DNA from: Nonomuraea aurantiaca
Lineage (GTDB): Bacteria > Actinomycetota > Actinomycetes > Streptosporangiales > Streptosporangiaceae
Assembly (NCBI RefSeq): GCF_020215705.1
Contig: NZ_JAIWNB010000008.1
Location: forward strand, 186,001 to 250,000
Direction: 5' to 3'
DNA length: 64,000 bases
Shown here: piece after piece, positions 8,157-17,604 of the stretch
How positions within the stretch are numbered: the stretch's first letter is position 1
Layout of the letters: each line of letters opens with the position of its first letter
The notes under the pieces: model-generated
The model's database searches: none
The model's input: only the letters and a program-made list of their open reading frames with translations
What the model was told of the DNA's origin: nothing
Program-made: the position numbers and the translations under genes

Positions 8157-9148
8157 ATGTGGATCTTCGGGCCCGGCCCGGCGTCGTCGGGCCGGTGCCC
8201 GGCCAGGACGTCGGCCGTCGCGGCCAGGCCCACCGTGGCGGCCACCAGCGGGCGGGCGTCCAGCGAACCGTCGGCGTAGGCGGCGATGGCGCCCGCCAGC
8301 CCGGCCGAGCCGCCGAGGATGCCGACGGCGGTGACGTCCCGCAGCACCAGGTCGCGGGTGTCGAGGGTGCTCGGTGTCCCGGCCAGGCCGATGTAGACGA
8401 CGCGTCCCGCGGGCTCGACCAGGTCGAGCGCCAGGGCGGGCAGGTGCGGGGCGTTGGAGGCGTCGACCACGGCATGCCACGGCAGCTCGGGCAGCGTCTC
8501 CCGAGTCCAGACGCCGGTGAGGCCGACGGCCCGCGCGACCTCCGGGGTGCCGAGGCCCATCAGGTGCGCCTCCACGCCTTCGGCGCGGGCGAACAACGCC
8601 ACGAGCAGGCCGATCGTACCCGTGCCGAGGACCAGCAGCCGCTCCCCCGGCCGCAGCCCGGCGGCGCGAAAGGCCCTGAGCGCGTTGGCGCCCGGCTCGA
8701 CCAGCGCGCCGAGCGTGGCGTCCATCGTGCCGGGCAGCGCGTGCAGGGCCGTGGCGGGCAGGGCGAGCTGCTCGGCCAGCGCTCCGGGACGGCCGCGGCT
8801 GATGCCGATCTCCACCATGTCGGCGCAGACGTGGTGGTGGCCGGCCCGGCAGCGGTCGCAGTGGCCGCAGCCGAGCATGGTGTCGCCGGTGACCCGGCGG
8901 CCCAGCCAGCCACCGTCCACGCCCGCGCCGACCGCGCTGACGACCCCGATCCACTCGTGGCCGGGGCGCAGCGGGTACCAGGACCGGCCGGTGCGCAGGT
9001 AGCTCATCTCGCCGGTGAACAGCTCCACGTCGGTGCCGCACACGCCGACCCGTTCGACGTCGACGACCACCTCGCCGCGGGCGGCGAGCGGCGGCTCGAC
9101 CTCCTGGACCTCGGCCTTGCCCGGTCCGGTCAGGACGAGGGCGCGCAC
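8141..9148 (-). CDS. Zinc-dependent medium-chain alcohol/sugar dehydrogenase
   Basis: A 335-residue MDR-superfamily dehydrogenase. Catalytic zinc ligands are visible in GVCGTD (Cys) and RPGHEW (His-Glu), the structural zinc lobe in MLGCGHCDRCRAGHHHVC, and the NAD(P)-binding Rossmann motif in VLGTGTIGLL. It probably oxidises a secondary hydroxyl of a sugar, sugar acid or polyol. It starts with GTG at 9148, sharing one base with the TAG stop of the upstream FAH gene (TAGTG), so translation is coupled. The last codons lie in a six-copy 15-bp repeat. Position between an FAH hydrolase and a lactate-type dehydrogenase points to a sugar-acid catabolic route. Confidence 0.88.
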   Translation of the reverse strand: MRALVLTGPGKAEVQEVEPPLAARGEVVVDVERVGVCGTDVELFTGEMSYLRTGRSWYPLRPGHEWIGVVSAVGAGVDGGWLGRRVTGDTMLGCGHCDRCRAGHHHVCADMVEIGISRGRPGALAEQLALPATALHALPGTMDATLGALVEPGANALRAFRAAGLRPGERLLVLGTGTIGLLVALFARAEGVEAHLMGLGTPEVARAVGLTGVWTRETLPELPWHAVVDASNAPHLPALALDLVEPAGRVVYIGLAGTPSTLDTRDLVLRDVTAVGILGGSAGLAGAIAAYADGSLDARPLVAATVGLAATADVLAGHRPDDAGPGPKIHIDPRL

Positions 9149-10008
9149 TAGCGGGGCCCTGCGACCCGCTGGCGCTGGCCGCCGAGCCCGTCGATGCCGA
9201 GCTCCATCACGTCGCCGGGCTGGAGCCAGATCTGCGGATTGTGGCCCATGCCGACGCCGGGTGGGGTGCCGGTGTTGATCAGGTCGCCGGGCTCCAGCAC
9301 CATGAACTGGCTCAGGTGGTGCACGATGACGTACGGATCGAAGATCATCGTCTTGGTGGTGCCGGTCTGGCGGCGCACGCCGTTGACGTCCAGCCGCATG
9401 CCGAGGTCGGTGACGTCGGCGATCTCGTCGGGCGTGACCAGCCACGGGCCGGCCGGGTTGAACGTCTCGGCGGACTTGCCCTTGCTCCACTGCCCGCCGC
9501 GCTCCAGCTGGAAGGAGCGCTCGCTGACGTCGTTGACCACGCAGTAGCCGGCGATGGCCTCGCGCGCCTGCTCGACCGAGTCCAGATAGGAGGTACGGCG
9601 GCCGATGACGACGCCCAGCTCCACCTCCCAGTCGGTCTTCGTCGAGCCACGCGGGATGCGCACCTCGTCGTAGGGGCCGATAAGCGTGTTGGGCGACTTG
9701 GTGAACAGGATCGGCTCGTCCGGCACGGCCTGGCCGGTCTCGGCGGCGTGGTCGCTGTAGTTGAGGCCGATGCACAGGATCTGGTGCGGCCGGGCGATCG
9801 GCGCGCCGACGCGCTCTCCGGCGAACTCCGCCACCTGGCCGGCGGCGATACGCTCGGCGACCGGTCCGGCCAGCAGCGCCGTGCCGCCGGAGCCGAAGAA
9901 GCGCTCGTCGAAGTCGGGCGTCAGGTCAGAGACGTCCACGTAGTGGGTGTCGTCCACGCGGACGACGGGCTTTTCGGCGCCGGGCGCGCCGATGCGCATG
10001 AGATACAA
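9148..10008 (-). CDS. Fumarylacetoacetate hydrolase (FAH) family protein
   Basis: About 286 residues with the complete FAH metal site: Glu residues in DWEVELGVVIG and Asp in VVNDVSER, plus GLNYSDHA, FTKSPNTLIGP, LINTGTPPGVGMG and the C-terminal GLGGQRQRV. Relatives hydrolyse 2,4-diketo-3-deoxy sugar acids, acylpyruvates or related diketo acids. A TTG at 10008 has GGAG seven bases upstream and is the better-supported start; the internal ATG at 9999 (MRIGAPG) is the alternative and lacks good spacing. It is the first structural gene after the IclR regulator and overlaps the next gene by one base. Confidence 0.88.
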   Translation of the reverse strand: MYLMRIGAPGAEKPVVRVDDTHYVDVSDLTPDFDERFFGSGGTALLAGPVAERIAAGQVAEFAGERVGAPIARPHQILCIGLNYSDHAAETGQAVPDEPILFTKSPNTLIGPYDEVRIPRGSTKTDWEVELGVVIGRRTSYLDSVEQAREAIAGYCVVNDVSERSFQLERGGQWSKGKSAETFNPAGPWLVTPDEIADVTDLGMRLDVNGVRRQTGTTKTMIFDPYVIVHHLSQFMVLEPGDLINTGTPPGVGMGHNPQIWLQPGDVMELGIDGLGGQRQRVAGPR

Positions 10009-10048
10009 GATCAGTCTCCGTGAATCAGCAGTGGGGCGGTGGCGGACC

Positions 10049-10819
10049 TCACAAGAGGTCCTTGCCGGAAACGATGGCGCGGATGGCGGGCAGGTCGGCG
10101 ACGAGCTTGTCCAGCGGCGTGCGGTAGGCCAGGCCGCTGACGCTGATCGCGCCGCTGGGCACGGCGGGTGAGTTCAGGTACGCCGGGACCGCCACGCAGT
10201 TGACGCCCGGCTCGTTCTCCTCCTCGTCGACGGCGTAGCCCTGCTCGCGGACGCGTGCCAGCTCGGCGTGCAGCTCCTCGGCCGTGCCGACGGAGCGCTC
10301 GGTCGGCCGCTCCAGCGTCCGGCCGCCCACCCACGCGCGCACCGCGTCCTCGTCCGGCAAGGTGTGAGCGAGCAGCATCTTGCCGACACCGGTGCAGTGG
10401 GCCGGGTTGCGGCCGCCGACGACCGAGGTCAGCCGCACCGCACCGGCGGCCGGGTCCAGCTTGGAGCGGTAGACGACCGAGGGGCCGTCCAGCACCGCGT
10501 AGTGCACCGTCTCGCCGTAGCGCTCGCACAGCGCCTTGAGGATCGGGGTGACCCGGACGTGGTCGGGCCGGGCCTCGTGGTGGGCGAAGGCCATCCGCAG
10601 GAACTCATCCCCCAGCACGTACTGGCCGTGGCCGTTCTGGGCGGCGAACCCGGCACGGCGCAGCGCGGCCAGGGCGCGATGCGCGGTCGGCTTGGGGCTG
10701 GCCACCGCACGGGCCATCTCCTCCAGGCCGATCCCGTCGGGGTGGCGGGCCAGCTCGGCCAGCACCGCCAGCACCCGGTCGGACCCGACGAGCTTGGGTT
10801 CCTCCATAGGCTCGGACAT
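10049..10819 (-). CDS. IclR-family transcriptional regulator
   Basis: A 256-residue regulator. The N-terminal winged helix (residues 12-75; DRVLAVLAELA, PKPTAHRALAALRRAGF) is followed by the GAF-like effector domain (YGETVHYAVLDGPSVVYRSKLD, HCTGVGKMLLAHTL, GYAVDEEENEPGVNCVAVP). IclR proteins typically control aromatic or sugar-acid catabolism. It is upstream of and co-directional with the FAH/dehydrogenase genes, with a 40-bp gap, so it is either the first gene of the operon or reads through into it. An inverted repeat directly upstream (10821-10845) is a plausible autoregulatory site. Confidence 0.9.
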   Translation of the reverse strand: MSEPMEEPKLVGSDRVLAVLAELARHPDGIGLEEMARAVASPKPTAHRALAALRRAGFAAQNGHGQYVLGDEFLRMAFAHHEARPDHVRVTPILKALCERYGETVHYAVLDGPSVVYRSKLDPAAGAVRLTSVVGGRNPAHCTGVGKMLLAHTLPDEDAVRAWVGGRTLERPTERSVGTAEELHAELARVREQGYAVDEEENEPGVNCVAVPAYLNSPAVPSGAISVSGLAYRTPLDKLVADLPAIRAIVSGKDLL

Positions 10820-10820
10820 G

Positions 10821-10845
10821 ATTCCGAATGTTAGACCATCATTCC
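10821..10845. promoter_or_regulatory. Inverted repeat upstream of the IclR gene
   Basis: GAATG (10826-10830) and CATTC (10840-10844) form an inverted repeat with a 9-bp spacer, and ATTCC is also directly repeated at 10821 and 10841, about two helical turns apart. It lies only 2 bp before the iclR start codon, fitting an autorepression operator. This is inference from position and symmetry. Confidence 0.4.
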
Positions 10846-10875
10846 AAAAGCAGGAAGTTCTCCTCTCAGCCGGCT

Positions 10876-11877
10876 TCAGCCGAGTGCTTGGGCGAGGGCC
10901 GCCACGACGGACTTGCCGCGATCCCCATCGCCCATGCGGTTCGTCAGATAGGCGAACCCCATCCGTGCCTCAGGATCGGCGAACGCCACCTGTCCGCCCG
11001 CCCCGTCATGCCCGAAGGACGTCGGCGACAGGTATCGCTGCCAGTCCGAGGGCACCATGACCCCGGCGCCCCAGGACTGATAGGGCGGCGGCCCCACGAA
11101 GAAGTACGGGGCGCCCTCGCTGCGCACCTCGCACAGCGCTTGCACGGTGTCGTCGTTGATCAGGCGCACGCCGTTCGTCGGCGTAACGGTCGCCGACCAC
11201 ATCCGGGCCAGTCCGCTCGCCGTCGCCATGCCGGTCACGCCGGCCAGGCCGGCACGGCGGAAGCGCGGTTCGGTGAGGTGGTCGATCGTGAGACCACAAC
11301 CCAGGTTTATCGTGCGTTCCAGCCAGAAGATCCCCTCGGGGTCGCCCGTCGGCGTTGCCTCCTCCAGCGCGTCCGTGACGACACGGGCCACGCGTGGCTC
11401 CTCCGAGTCCGGAAGCCCGATCCAGACGTCGGCTTTCAGCGGGCGAGCGACGTGCTCCTCGAAGCAGCGCCCGATCACCTGGCCGGTGCCGAGCGTGACG
11501 AGCTTGGCGGTGATCGCCCCGTGCGTGACCGCGTGGTACTGGTGATGCTCGCCGGGCGCCCACAGCGGCTCCTGGGCGGCGAGGGCCTCCGCCGTCAGCA
11601 GGTTGTCCAGCACCTCCTCGAAGGTGAGGTCGCGGCGCGGAGCCGACAGACCGGCCCGGTGCGCCAGAGCGTCGCCGATGGTCACCCCGTCCTTTCCGTG
11701 TACGCCGAATTCGGGCCAGAGCTCGACGACCGGGGTGTCCAGCGCAGGCAGCGCACCGCGTTCCATGAGCATCGCCACCAGGACCGACGCCATGCCCTTC
11801 GTGCATGAGTACGTCAGCACGAGGGTGTCGGACGTGAACGCGCGCCCCGTGCGCTCATCCGCGACGCCGGCCTGCAT
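10876..11877 (-). CDS. EstB-like serine hydrolase (class C beta-lactamase fold), 5'-truncated
   Basis: The visible 333 residues match actinomycete EstB/beta-lactamase-related esterases: SCTK (Ser24, Lys27) is the SxxK nucleophile motif, HHQYHAVTHG supplies the Tyr, and FGHDGAGG the third motif. Relatives have roughly 50 more N-terminal residues ending in a VVDLWGG-like strand. Here the frame upstream of MQAGVADERTG remains open and still reads SVVD, resembling the family, but no start codon with a ribosome site is found before it enters the divergent GH3 gene. The two divergent starts are only 15 bp apart with no room for promoters. I infer loss of the 5' end at a rearrangement junction, so it may be a pseudogene. 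Confidence 0.7.
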   Translation of the reverse strand: MQAGVADERTGRAFTSDTLVLTYSCTKGMASVLVAMLMERGALPALDTPVVELWPEFGVHGKDGVTIGDALAHRAGLSAPRRDLTFEEVLDNLLTAEALAAQEPLWAPGEHHQYHAVTHGAITAKLVTLGTGQVIGRCFEEHVARPLKADVWIGLPDSEEPRVARVVTDALEEATPTGDPEGIFWLERTINLGCGLTIDHLTEPRFRRAGLAGVTGMATASGLARMWSATVTPTNGVRLINDDTVQALCEVRSEGAPYFFVGPPPYQSWGAGVMVPSDWQRYLSPTSFGHDGAGGQVAFADPEARMGFAYLTNRMGDGDRGKSVVAALAQALG

Positions 11878-11891
11878 GTCGACGACCGACA

Positions 11892-14351
11892 GTGACGAAC
11901 TATTGCGATACCGGCTTGCCGGCCGATGACCGAGCCGAGTTGTTGCTGAGGGAGATGACCCTGGAGGAGAAGTGCGGCCAGCTCACCTCGGTCATGCCGT
12001 GGTCCCTGGTCCGCGCGGACGGCTCAGCTGCGGAGGGCGCCGAGGAGCTGCTGGTGAATCCGCCGGGTCATGTCGCCCAGCTGATCGTCGACGACCCCGC
12101 TCAACTGGCCCGCCTGGTAGGAACGATCCAGCACCGGTTCGTGACGGGGACCAGGCTCGGCATTCCGGCGCTGCTCCATGCCGAGGCGCTGAACGGGTTC
12201 CTCGCGGGCGGTCACATGGTCTTCCCCACCGCCATCGGGCTCGCCGCCACCTGGAGCCCTGAGCTGGTGGAGGAGATGACGGACCTCATCCGCCGCCAGA
12301 TGCGCCGCACAGGGCTGCCGCATGCGCTGTCACCGGTGATGGACGTCGCGCTCGATCCCCGGTGGGGCCGGGTGCACGAGACCTACGGTGAGGATCCGTA
12401 CCTGGCGGCCGCCTTCAGCGTCGCCTTCACCCGCGGTCTGCAGGGCGCCGACCTCGCCGAGGGCGTGGTCGCCACGGGCAAGCACTTCCTCGGCTATGCC
12501 GTCACGGCGGGCGGGCGCAACCAGTCGGCGTTCGAGGCGGGTTCCCGGCAGACCCGGGACCTGTTCGCCTACCCCTTCGAGGCGGCGATCCAGATCGCCG
12601 GCCTGAAGTCGGTGATGAACGGCTACGCCGACATCGACGGCGTCCCGGCAGGCATCTCCCAGGAGATGCTCACCGGCCTGCTGCGCGGGAAACTCGGCTT
12701 CGACGGTTTCGTGTCGGCCGACTACGCGACCCTCGAACAAGTGGTCACCCGGCAGCGGGCCGCGTCGACCCCCGGCGAGGCGGGCCGGCTGGCGATCACC
12801 GCCGGGCTGGACGTCGAGTTCCCGACACCGTTCGCCTACGGGTCCGCGCTCGTCGCGGAGGTGGAAGAGGGGCGGCTCGACGTACGCGACGTCGACGCCT
12901 GCGTACGGCGGGTGCTGCGGGCCAAGTTCGAGCTCGGACTGTTCGAGAACCCGTATCCGCAGGAGCACATCGACATCACCGCCGTGGCGCGCGAGGGCGA
13001 GACGCTGTCGCAGCAGCTCGCCCGCCGGTCGGTGGTGCTCGCCAAGAACGACGGCACCCTGCCCCTGCCTCAGGAGGGGCTGACCGTAGCGGTCATCGGC
13101 CCGCACGCCGACGCCGTGATCCGGCAGTTCGCCGCCTACACCTATCCGGCGTGGCGGGAGGCGGTCAACGGCCTGGAGCTCGGCGAACACGGCACCATGG
13201 CGGGCGCCGAGGAGATCAAATCCTCATGGTTCGACAGGCTGTTCTCACCGGTGGACGTGGCGGCCCTGGCCCGCGACCGTTATGGAGCCCGTCCGCTCGC
13301 CGAGGAGATCGCCGCATTCGCCGGCGACGTGCTGACCGAGCCGGGCTGCACGATGACCCGGCCACTCGGGCAGGAATCGGTGGAGCGGGCCGTGGAAGCC
13401 GCCCACCGAGCCGATGTCGTGGTGCTGGCCCTGGGCGGCGCGAGTCTATGGTTCACCGGTGAACGCACCGAGGGAGAGGACAGCGACTCCGCCGACATCT
13501 CGCTGCCCGCCGCTCAGGCCCGGCTCGCCGAGGCGGTGGCCGCCACCGGCAAGCCACTCGTGGTGGTGCTCGTCCAGGGGCGGGCCTACGCGCTGCCCGA
13601 GGTGGTACGCGAGGCCGCCGCGATCGTGGTGAGCACCTTCGGCGGGCCGTACGGGGCCAAGGCGGTGGCCGAGGTGCTCTTCGGCGCCGTCAATCCCAGT
13701 GGCAAGCTGCCCTACAGCGTCCCCCGCCACAGCGGCCAGATCCCGGTCCATCACCACCAGAAGGCAGGCACCGGCTACCGCAGCCCGCTCCCGGCCCACA
13801 TCCCCCGGCACTACCTGGACATGGAGGCCACGCCGCTGTACGCCTTCGGCCACGGTCTGAGCTAAACCGACTTCACGCTCACCGACCTGGCATGCGATCC
13901 CGAGGTGGACACGACCGGCACGGCAGGCAGCATCAGCGCCACCGTCACCAACACCGGAGCGCTCGCCGGAGCCACGGTCGTCCAGCTCTACCTGCGGATC
14001 AACACCTCGGGCGTCACGCGCCCGGCGCAGCAGCTCGCCGGATTCCACCGCGTCGAACTCGCCCCCGGCCAGTCCTGCCGCGTCACCTTCCACGTCTCGG
14101 CCGCCCAGCTCGGCTGCACCAACCTGGCCCACGACTTCGCCGTCGAACCCGCCACCGTCGGGGTCTTCCTCGGCTTCGACTCCGACGACCGCGCGCTGAC
14201 CGGATCGTTCGAGCTGATCGGCAAGCCCCGCGTGCTCACCAGCAGTGAGCGCGCCTTCCTGTCCGAGACCACGACCGCAAAGGAATCCGCATGTCGCGCG
14301 TACTGTTCGGCGCCGCGTACTACCCCGAATACCACCCCGCCGACCTGCTGA
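11892..14351 (+). pseudogene. GH3 beta-glucosidase, interrupted by a nonsense codon
   Basis: The frame 11892-13865 encodes 657 residues of a glycoside hydrolase family 3 enzyme: LREMTLEEKCGQLT at the start, the nucleophile Asp in GFVSADYATLEQV (about residue 275), and the GH3 C-terminal domain with GERTEGEDSDSADI carrying the likely acid/base Glu. It stops at TAA 13863-13865 exactly where relatives read FGHGLSYT, so a Tyr codon has become TAA. The same frame then continues through an intact fibronectin-III-like domain (VTNTGALAGATVVQLYLR, RVTFHVSAAQLG) to 14351. It starts with GTG at 11892 with a weak ribosome site. Whether the stop is real or a sequencing error cannot be told, but it lies in a run of three damaged genes. 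Confidence 0.75.
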
Positions 14352-16218
14352 AGACCGATCTGGACCTGATGGCCGAGGCGCGCTTCTCCGTCATCCGGGT
14401 CGGCGAATCCGTCTGGTCCACCTGGGAGCCGGACGACGGCCACTTCAACCTGGACTGGCTGCAACCGACGCTGGACGGCGCGCACGAGCGCGGCATCGGC
14501 GTCATCCTCGGCACGCCCACCTACGCCGCGCCGCCATGGCTGGCCCGCCTCTACCCGGAGATCGCCGGCGAGGCGGCGACCGGGCAGCGTATGGGCTGGG
14601 GTGCGCGCCAGGAAATGGACTTCACCCACGCGGCGTTCCGCTTCCACGCCGAGCGCATCATCCGTAAGGTCGTCGAGCGCTATGCCGATCACCCGGCCGT
14701 CATCGGTTACCAGGTCGACAACGAGCCGGGCCCGCACCTGCTGCACAACCACGGCGTCTTCCAGCGCTTCGTGAACCGGCTGCGCGAACAGTACGGCGAC
14801 GTGCGGAGGCTGAACGAGGAGTGGGGCCTGGTCTACTGGTCGCACCGGCTGTCGGACTGGGCCGATCTGTGGACGCCGGACGGCTCGCCGACGACGACCT
14901 GACCCGCCGGCTCGACGTCGCCACCGGCAACCCGTACTACGGGATGCAGGACGCTCTCGCCCTGCCGGCACAGCGAGGCGGCGGCCAGAACTGGGCAAGC
15001 CAGGACACGTGGGCGTTCTACCGAGCGGCCGACAGGATGTACTCCTCCCGCCAGGAGCCGTTCCTCGTCACCGAGACCAACGCCCAAGCCATCGGCCCGT
15101 CCTGGGTCAACCAGCCCGGATACGACGGGCAGTGGCGCCAGGCCGCCTGGGCGCTCGTCGCCCGGGGCGCGTCCATGGTCGAGTACTGGCATTGGCGGAC
15201 GCTGGTGTTCGGCGGCGAAACCTACTGGGGCGGCGTGCTGCCCCACAGCGGGCGTCCCGGCCGCACCTATCGGGAGATCGCCCGCATCGGCGTCGAGCTG
15301 GAGCGGGCCGGCGACCTGGTGGCGAATCTGACGCCGGACGCGGACGTCGCGATGCTGTACTCCCACCCCAGCAAGTGGGCCATGATCGCCCAGCCGGCCC
15401 TGGCCGCATCCGACGGCGGCCCGGACGGGCGCTCGTACGAGGCCATCTTCGACGCCTTCTACCGGGGCGCGTTCGACGCCGGCCTTCAGACGCGAGTGCT
15501 GCATGCCGGGCAAGCCGTTGCCGAGGATCCGGCCGAAATGGCCAACAGGCACCCGGTGCTGGTGGCCGCCGGACTGTACGTGGCCGACGACGCCACTTTG
15601 GACTGGCTGGCCGCCTACGCCGGTGCAGGCGGGCACCTGGTCCTGGGGCCGCGGTCCTGCTACGCCGACCACGAGGCCCGCGCCCGCCGCGACGTCCAGC
15701 CCGCCCGCCTCGCCGACGCCGCCGGAGCCTGGTACGACGAGTTCAGCAACCTCGACGCGGAGCTGCCGTTGCAGGCCCCTGACGGCTCGCCGCTGACCCT
15801 GCCCGAAGGCGCGGCCGGCACCCGCTGGGCGGACGGGCTGCACACCGACGGCGCCGACGTTCTCGCCGCCTATGACCACCCGCACTTCGGGCGGTTCGCC
15901 GCCGTCACCACCCACCGGCATGGGCAGGGCCGGATCACCTACGTCGGCACCATCCCGAACCCCGCCCTGGGCGAGTCCCTGTTCCGCTGGCTGCTGCCGG
16001 ACGCCGAACCCTGGGGACTGCTGCCGACCGGCGTCACCTGCACCGGCGCCACCGCCACAGACGGCCGCCGGGTCCGTTTCCTGCACAACTGGACCTGGCA
16101 GGAGACGACGGTGACCATCCCGGTCGCAGTGCGCGATGTGCTCGACGACATCGGGCACGAGCCCGGCGCACAGGTACGGCTCGGCCCCTGGGACGTGCGC
16201 GTCCTGCTGGAAACATGA
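14291..16218 (+). pseudogene. GH42 beta-galactosidase with internal deletion and frameshift
   Basis: The first frame (14291-14902) opens MSRVLFGAAYYPEYHP and contains the acid/base motif YQVDNEPGPH, then ends in non-family sequence after LSDWADLWTPDG. The rest of the enzyme continues in another frame (about 14885-16218) from DDDLTRRLDVATGNPYYGMQ, with the nucleophile region FLVTETNAQA, the trimerisation-like domain (GHLVLGPRS) and the C-terminal beta domain. Compared with intact GH42 proteins, about 45 residues between WTPDG and DDLTR are missing and the frame changes, so a real deletion is more likely than a miscalled base. An AAGGA site precedes the ATG at 14291. The gene would have degraded beta-galactosides with the upstream GH3 enzyme. 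Confidence 0.8.
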
Positions 16219-16288
16219 TCGTGAGGGTACGCACTGCGTGAGGTCCTTGTAATTCGGCGTCGCAGCGGCCTAACACGACACCGCAATC

Positions 16289-16313
16289 GTTCGTTATAGT
16301 GAACGTAGAGTTC
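16289..16313. promoter_or_regulatory. Palindromic operator overlapping the alaX promoter
   Basis: GTTCGTTATAGTGAAC at 16289-16304 has the symmetric form GTTC-N2-TATA-N2-GAAC, and GAACGTAGAGTTC at 16301-16313 is an overlapping inverted GAAC/GTTC pair. TATAGT inside it is a good -10 hexamer, 39 bp before the alaX start. The downstream XRE-cupin protein in the same operon is the obvious candidate to bind it. Confidence 0.55.
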
Positions 16314-16339
16314 GCCAATCTTCACTAGCGAGGGTGTAA

Positions 16340-17029
16340 ATGCAGGTCCCCGCCTACTACGCCGACACGTACGAAGAACAGGCCCTTACCCAGGTCACCG
16401 CTGTAGGTGAGCGTGATGGCGCGCCGTGGGTGGCGGTCGAGCACTGTCTGTTCCATCCGCAGGGCGGGGGCCAGCCCGCCGACCGCGGGTGGATAGACGG
16501 CCACGAGATCGCCCCCGTACGAGACCAGGGCTTGGGGCTGGTCGTGGCCGTGGCCTCCGGTGAGACGGCGCTGCCGGTCTTCTCGGTCGGGCAGCCGGTC
16601 AAGGTCCGCATCGACCTGCCGCTGCGCATCGCGCATGCCGCGCTGCACACGGCCGGCCACTTGATCGAGGCGGCCGGACGGGCACAGGGCTGGGTGCTGG
16701 CCGCGAGCAACCACTTCCCCGGCCAGGCCCGGATCGAGTTCACCGCACCGCGGCCCGACGCCCGCCTGGAGACCCCGGAGGGCCGGGAGGAGGCCACCGA
16801 GGCACTGCGGACGCAGGTCGCCGACGCCATCGCACAAGACCTGCCCGTGACCTGGGCGAACGACGCCGAGGGACGCCGCATCGTGCACCTGGCCCATCTG
16901 CACTCGGCTCCGTGCGGGGGAACCCACGTGCGCAGCCTCGGCGACCTCGCCGGCATCGTGCTGCCCACGCTGAAGGTCAAGAAGGGCCGGATCCGCCTCT
17001 CCTACAGCGCCGCCCACCGGGAACGCTGA
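16340..17029 (+). CDS. AlaX-like alanyl-tRNA editing protein
   Basis: A 229-residue free-standing editing domain related to the second additional domain of alanyl- and threonyl-tRNA synthetases. It carries both zinc motifs: HTAGH (about residues 103-107) and CGGTHV (about 193-198), together with HPQGGGQPADRG. These proteins hydrolyse mischarged Ser- or Gly-tRNA(Ala) in the cytoplasm. The ATG at 16340 follows GAGGGTG. Its TGA overlaps the ATG of the next gene (ATGA), so it forms an operon with an XRE-cupin regulator whose probable operator lies at its promoter. Confidence 0.88.
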   Translation: MQVPAYYADTYEEQALTQVTAVGERDGAPWVAVEHCLFHPQGGGQPADRGWIDGHEIAPVRDQGLGLVVAVASGETALPVFSVGQPVKVRIDLPLRIAHAALHTAGHLIEAAGRAQGWVLAASNHFPGQARIEFTAPRPDARLETPEGREEATEALRTQVADAIAQDLPVTWANDAEGRRIVHLAHLHSAPCGGTHVRSLGDLAGIVLPTLKVKKGRIRLSYSAAHRER

Positions 17030-17604
17030 TGACACCTTCATCCGGCGACCGCCGGCCCGCCAGCAGCACGGCGATCGCGGTCGGGGCGCAGATCCGCCAG
17101 CGTCGTGAGCAGCGCGGCATGAGCAGCGCCGAGCTGGCCCGCCGGGCGGGATTGAGCAAGGCGACGCTGTCGCAGCTGGAGGCCGGGCGGGGCAACCCGA
17201 CCATCGAGACCCTCGACGCGCTCGCGATCGCCCTGCGCATCCCGCTGACCGACCTCCTGGCCCGCGACACCGACCCGGGGCCGGTGCTCGTACCCGGCAC
17301 CGACCTGGCCGCCGGCGAAGTGGGACGCGAGCTGCTGCGCCGTATCAGCAGCGGCAACAGCCTGGAGATCTGGCGGCTGCGCATGCCCCCCGGCACGCAC
17401 CTGGACGGCGTCCCGCACGCGACCGGCACCATCGAGCACCTGCTCGTCTCCTCCGGCCGCCTCGCCGCCGGGCCCGCCGACGCCCCCACCGACCTGCAAT
17501 CCGGCGACCTGCTCGCCTTCGCGGGAGACGCCCCGCACGTCTACCGCACCGGCCCTGAGGCGGCCGACGTCACCGTCGTCATCGCCTCCCCCATCATCAG
17601 CTGA
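17029..17604 (+). CDS. XRE-family regulator with cupin domain
   Basis: A 191-residue protein. The Cro/cI-type helix-turn-helix occupies residues 15-75 (IRQRREQRGMSSAELARRAG, LSKATLSQLEAGRGNPTIET) and a C-terminal cupin follows (HLLVSSGRLAAGP, LQSGDLLAFAGDAPHVYR). Such HTH-cupin regulators usually sense amino acids or other small metabolites. It is translationally coupled to the AlaX gene by an ATGA overlap and likely represses this operon through the GTTC...GAAC palindrome at its promoter. Confidence 0.9.
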   Translation: MTPSSGDRRPASSTAIAVGAQIRQRREQRGMSSAELARRAGLSKATLSQLEAGRGNPTIETLDALAIALRIPLTDLLARDTDPGPVLVPGTDLAAGEVGRELLRRISSGNSLEIWRLRMPPGTHLDGVPHATGTIEHLLVSSGRLAAGPADAPTDLQSGDLLAFAGDAPHVYRTGPEAADVTVVIASPIIS

